Assembly: GCA_024277695.1 (NCBI GenBank)
Contig: JAJRUR010000302.1
Coordinates: 1 to 8,582 of the forward strand
Reading direction: 5' to 3'
DNA: 8,582 nt
DNA from: Bacteroidota bacterium
GTDB taxonomy: Bacteria; Bacteroidota; Bacteroidia; Chitinophagales; Saprospiraceae
Shown: positions 6,175 through 8,582 of the stretch, one piece after another
Numbering within the stretch: position 1 is the first letter of the stretch
Layout: each line of letters opens with the position of its first letter
The notes under the pieces: generated by a model
What the model was told of the DNA's origin: nothing
The model's database searches: none
The model's input: the letters and a program-made list of their open reading frames with translations, nothing else
Made by a program: the position numbers and the translations under genes

Positions 6175-7896
6175 TTATGTCAATTGGCATTCTGCCTGTT
6201 GCAAAATGAGTTGTAGTGTCCATTTAAGCCTGTTTTCGATGTTACTTCTTTTCATTTCGTCATTCGGGTCATTGATATAAGCATTCCACGCTTCAGTCCA
6301 GTAGCTATCAGCCTGTCCGGTGAGTAGTGCATTTTTTAAATTTTGTTTTTGGACTTCTGTCAAAGGGATGCCATGTACTAACAGTAAAATCTCATCGATT
6401 AGGGCATTAGGATCCTCCGGATTATCCATTTTTTTGGCAAAAGCCAAAACATCCATCGTAATAGGTTCAATCATATTCCACAGTCCCCAGTAAACCATCG
6501 AATCCGTATGCAAGCCGCGGGGGGCTATAGTACTAGTCGTAATCCATAATCGATCATAACTCGGAAGTTGGTACCAGGCGGGAAATCCTGCTACATTGGG
6601 TGGATCTCCTAGCTCTATACCCAGACCACCCATTATATAATAAGTGGATACATTGACCGCAAAGTTTTCGGTGAGTCCGTAAGACTCCGGAATTTTAAGA
6701 TCTAAGGTCCTCCAAAGTCCAAGCAAGAAGTCCATTGGACTTTTGATGGCGACACCATAATTGGCTTGGTCAAAAAAGTGTGCACTATTAAATAATGATC
6801 GCAGAACAGGAGTAATCTCATAGTTATTATCTCTCATGATCTGAGCCAATGGTTCGATAACTTCGATCTCTGTTGTCGGATCAATATCTGTATAGACAAA
6901 GAATCGATAGAGTTTGCGACATATAAATAAAGCGGTTTCTTGATGATCAAATATCATATCCAACAGTTCGTCCAATTCTGCATCACCGGCACCGGGTCCT
7001 GACCTTCCTCTTATAAGCCGATTGCCATAAAAGGAAGAGAATTGTTTGTCAGATTCATCATGCCATGGAGGAAAAAATACACGCCCCATCTGAGGATCGT
7101 CGTAATTTATAGTCCAACCTGTAAGGATCTTTGCAGCCATCTGGACATCTCCTTCTGTATAGTGTGGATCTGCATTCTTACCGATACAAAAAAGCTCTTG
7201 TAGCTCACGCGCAAAGTTTTCGTCCGGAGCAAATTTGTTATTAAGAAATCCATTGAGATAGATCAACATTGCACGATCGATTGTAATGGCACGCATAAGG
7301 GATTTGAAGTTGCCGAGCGCGTGTGTACGCATCTTGTCGAGATATTCGTAAAGCCAAGTACCGCTAAAAACACCCCAAAATTCTATCGCTAGATGATTGT
7401 GCCAGAAAAAGATCATTTTTTCGTGGATACTCATCGATGGAGTAATGAGATTCTTGAGCCACCATGCTTTGAGTGATACTACCCTCTGCCCCTGGACATC
7501 CGACTCAATATTGTTGGTCCCTGTGATCCAGGGTTGTCCAAAGGGTATCTCCGGATCTTCGATACCTTCATCCGGATTGTTGTAATCGTTGACCGGTGGG
7601 TCAGGTTTTTGCGTGGGAGTGAGCAACAATTCAACCAACTGCTCACGAGTCATCGATTTTGCAGTATTGAGCTCTTCTTTGGTCAGACCAACTAAGGTTC
7701 GTTTGAGTAAATGAGCGATCTGCTGATCTCCCCAAGGTCCGGCATAAGGTTCCAGACCGGCATTGACAGTAGCTCTGACCTTAAAAGGTGCCACAATTTT
7801 GTTTGCTTCGTGATCGAATCTTTTGTAGTCGGGCATAAACTTTTCAAAAAAAACTTTTCTGTCCTCTTGCGCTTTTAGTTTGATGCTTTTGTTCAT
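6175..7896 (-). CDS. DUF1800 domain-containing protein
   Basis: A 573-residue protein of the DUF1800 family, whose function is not established. Family motifs run in order: HLLKRTLVGLT (62-72), KMIFFWHNHLA (160-170), ENFARELQELFCIG (226-239), YTEGDVQMAAKILTGW (246-261), HDESDKQF (279-286), FDHQETALFICRKLYRFFV (316-334), IKSPMDFLLGLWRTL (384-398), GDPPNVAGFPAWYQ (430-443) and a C-terminal LILQQAECQL. It is full length. The N-terminus is charged (MNKSIKLKAQEDRK) with no signal peptide, Tat motif, lipobox or T9SS tail. An in-frame TAA 15 nt upstream excludes a longer form. DUF1800 and DUF1501 genes are adjacent in many bacteria, which implies joint action. This is the first gene of the operon, with candidate operators upstream. 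The leader has no Shine-Dalgarno motif. Membership is certain; role and cellular location are open. Confidence 0.92.
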   Translation of the reverse strand: MNKSIKLKAQEDRKVFFEKFMPDYKRFDHEANKIVAPFKVRATVNAGLEPYAGPWGDQQIAHLLKRTLVGLTKEELNTAKSMTREQLVELLLTPTQKPDPPVNDYNNPDEGIEDPEIPFGQPWITGTNNIESDVQGQRVVSLKAWWLKNLITPSMSIHEKMIFFWHNHLAIEFWGVFSGTWLYEYLDKMRTHALGNFKSLMRAITIDRAMLIYLNGFLNNKFAPDENFARELQELFCIGKNADPHYTEGDVQMAAKILTGWTINYDDPQMGRVFFPPWHDESDKQFSSFYGNRLIRGRSGPGAGDAELDELLDMIFDHQETALFICRKLYRFFVYTDIDPTTEIEVIEPLAQIMRDNNYEITPVLRSLFNSAHFFDQANYGVAIKSPMDFLLGLWRTLDLKIPESYGLTENFAVNVSTYYIMGGLGIELGDPPNVAGFPAWYQLPSYDRLWITTSTIAPRGLHTDSMVYWGLWNMIEPITMDVLAFAKKMDNPEDPNALIDEILLLVHGIPLTEVQKQNLKNALLTGQADSYWTEAWNAYINDPNDEMKRSNIENRLKWTLQLILQQAECQLT

Positions 7897-7916
7897 ACGA
7901 TATTTATTTTATGAGT

Positions 7917-7936
7917 TAAATATAGCACAATATTGT
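7917..7936 (-). promoter_or_regulatory. -7-like element with adjoining palindrome upstream of DUF1800
   Basis: On the minus strand TATATTTA (7924-7917) is one mismatch from the Bacteroidota -7 consensus TAnnTTTG and lies about 21 nt before the DUF1800 start. Directly upstream is the perfect 10-bp palindrome ACAATATTGT (7927-7936), placed where a regulator could block or assist polymerase. No good -33 TTTG is found at normal spacing, which would fit an activator-dependent promoter or a wrong guess. Motif-level evidence only. Confidence 0.3.
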
Positions 7937-7974
7937 TTTCTTGGCTCCGCGAAATAGAAAAAAACAATCCGTTT

Positions 7975-7989
7975 TGTCTAAATTAGACA
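7975..7989. promoter_or_regulatory. 15-bp palindrome TGTCTAAATTAGACA, candidate operator
   Basis: Two perfect 7-bp half-sites, TGTCTAA and TTAGACA, flank a single central A. The centre lies about 86 bp upstream of the DUF1800 start and about 58 bp upstream of the -7-like element at 7917-7924. Size and symmetry fit a dimeric transcription-factor site. The regulator is unknown and not encoded in the window. A chance palindrome is possible in AT-rich DNA, though a 14-base match is not common. Confidence 0.4.
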
Positions 7990-8080
7990 TATTGACTACA
8001 CCAAAAGGAGGGCCTACCCTATAGTAATCTTGCATTAATATTTTTTAAAGACAATAAAAGAGTCCTGCACAAATGTCTAT

Positions 8081-8120
8081 GTACTTATGATAGAGAGCTA
8101 ACTCTATAAGATTCAAGTAC
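8081..8120. repeat. 40-nt imperfect hairpin
   Basis: GTACTT (8081-8086) pairs with AAGTAC (8115-8120) and ATAGAG (8090-8095) pairs with CTCTAT (8102-8107), around a 6-nt loop (AGCTAA) with an asymmetric internal loop. An alternative register pairs CTTAT and AGAG with CTCTATAAG with a 3-nt bulge. It stands alone in intergenic DNA and could be a terminator remnant, a processed RNA structure or a protein site. Confidence 0.45.
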
Positions 8121-8155
8121 AAAAATCTGCGGAAAATGACTAAATAATAGATATT

Positions 8156-8176
8156 TTAAGATATCCAATATCTTAA
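8156..8176. repeat. perfect 9-bp inverted repeat with 3-nt loop
   Basis: TTAAGATAT (8156-8164) and ATATCTTAA (8168-8176) are exact reverse complements separated by CCA. Two G-U pairs can extend the stem. The tight loop favours a real hairpin, but the stem is nearly all A/T and therefore weak. On the minus strand it is followed by AATATCTATTATTT, so a weak terminator for the gene entering from the right is possible; an operator is the alternative. Confidence 0.45.
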
Positions 8177-8183
8177 GGATATT

Positions 8184-8206
8184 TCATAATATATACCTTA
8201 TTATGA
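8184..8206. repeat. 8-bp inverted repeat with 7-nt loop
   Basis: TCATAATA (8184-8191) and TATTATGA (8199-8206) are exact reverse complements. It starts 8 nt after the 8156-8176 repeat, forming a run of three dyads with 8081-8120. Function unknown. Confidence 0.4.
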
Positions 8207-8460
8207 TGCTCTGTAATATATGTTTTTTTGTCTTAGATAAATTCAAATTACCCTTAAAGATAGGCTAAACTTTTCTCCATTTTGCTTAGACGAAGCATGT
8301 TGTATATTGTACTCGAAAAAGTTGGTTCAATAGAAAGCAACTATCCTCCATCTGAGCGGATTGAATATATAGACGGTACAAATACAATCATCTTACAGTG
8401 ATGATGAGTCCAACCATATCCATAAGAGACCTGGCTTACTATCAGCAAGATGGATTGGTA

Positions 8461-8582
8461 TTACAATGCTCTTATTCTATCGAGAAGTTTTGCAGTTTCC
8501 TCGTAGTCATCTCCAGATGCTTTGGCTAGTTCTATAGCCTTTAGTGCATGTTTTTCAGCTAATTTTTTTTCTTTGAGCTTAT
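8461..8582 (-). CDS. partial gene, 3' end with TPR-like helical tail
   Basis: The last 39 codons and TAA stop (8463-8461) of a minus-strand gene that enters from the right edge. The visible residues are rich in Lys, Glu, Ala and Leu, for example AEKHALKAIELAKASGDDYE, followed by TAKLLDRIRAL. The alternation of small and aliphatic residues, with AxxxAIELAKASGDD, resembles the end of a tetratricopeptide (TPR) repeat array and its capping helix. The rest of the protein, its length and its function lie outside the window. Base composition and residue use look coding, unlike the DNA to its left. It points the same way as DUF1800, but 564 bp separate them, so a shared operon is doubtful. Confidence 0.6.
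   Translation of the reverse strand, partial: KLKEKKLAEKHALKAIELAKASGDDYEETAKLLDRIRAL

Larger units (their letters stand above)
7897..8460. other. 564-bp AT-rich intergenic region with several inverted repeats
   Basis: No convincing gene lies here. The part nearest DUF1800 (about 7917-7989) holds palindromes and a weak -7-like element. The middle (8081-8206) holds three consecutive inverted repeats. The distal part (8297-8401) holds one doubtful small ORF. On the minus strand the region is both the 3' flank of the partial gene at the right edge and the promoter region of the DUF1800-DUF1501 operon. No RNA family was recognised. Confidence 0.7.

Noticed and set aside
8260..8460. The minus-strand frame of the partial gene continues past its TAA for 39 codons to a TAG, then 28 more to a TAA, suggesting readthrough or a pseudogene tail.
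   Set aside because: The translated residues look non-coding (rich in Ser, Ile, Tyr and His) and open runs of this size are expected by chance.
8401..8529. Plus-strand ORF of 42 codons whose ATG overlaps the TGA of the 8297-8401 ORF.
   Set aside because: It runs antisense across the better-supported minus-strand partial gene and has a Cys/Ser/Phe-rich, non-protein-like end.

Overview
The window looks like chromosomal DNA from a member of the Bacteroidota. Four things point there: a type IX secretion (T9SS) C-terminal sorting domain, A/T-rich leaders without Shine-Dalgarno motifs, a LysA with CETDTF and HTGSD motifs, and a TyrRS close in sequence to Bacteroidota enzymes. The TyrRS motif SMTIGNY suggests the Saprospirales/Chitinophagales side of the phylum, but that placement rests on memory of related sequences and is tentative. 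I saw no insertion sequence, phage gene, CRISPR array, tRNA or rRNA.

Layout. (1) 49-1338, minus strand: a four-helix FtsX/LolC/LolE-type ABC transporter permease with a GTG start. (2) 1339-1412: a 74-bp divergent promoter region. (3) 1413-4387, plus strand: a compact operon of tyrS (tyrosyl-tRNA synthetase), lysA (diaminopimelate decarboxylase, GTG start, 18-bp gap) and a CxxCxxCC-type putative metal-binding protein that overlaps lysA by 7 bp. (4) 4388-4557: a convergent intergenic region with two hairpins that may end both converging transcripts. (5) 4558-7896, minus strand: a two-gene operon, DUF1800 first and then DUF1501. (6) 7897-8460: a 564-bp AT-rich intergenic region with two palindromes just upstream of DUF1800, three consecutive inverted repeats and one doubtful small ORF. 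(7) 8461-8582, minus strand: the 3' end of a gene that continues past the window edge, with a TPR-like helical tail.

How the genes work together. The plus-strand operon is housekeeping: aminoacylation of tRNA-Tyr, the last step of lysine synthesis, and a small Cys-rich protein of unknown role. The accessory part is the DUF1800-DUF1501 pair, a recurrent bacterial gene pair with no established function that I know of. The DUF1501 protein carries a Tat-like twin-arginine signal, an alkaline-phosphatase-superfamily-like core and a T9SS type A sorting domain, so it is predicted to reach the outer membrane or cell surface. The DUF1800 protein has no recognisable export signal, and an in-frame stop just upstream rules out a longer N-terminus. 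The most interesting points are this mismatch in predicted location, the palindromes upstream of the pair, and the loss of both histidines of the TyrRS HIGH motif.
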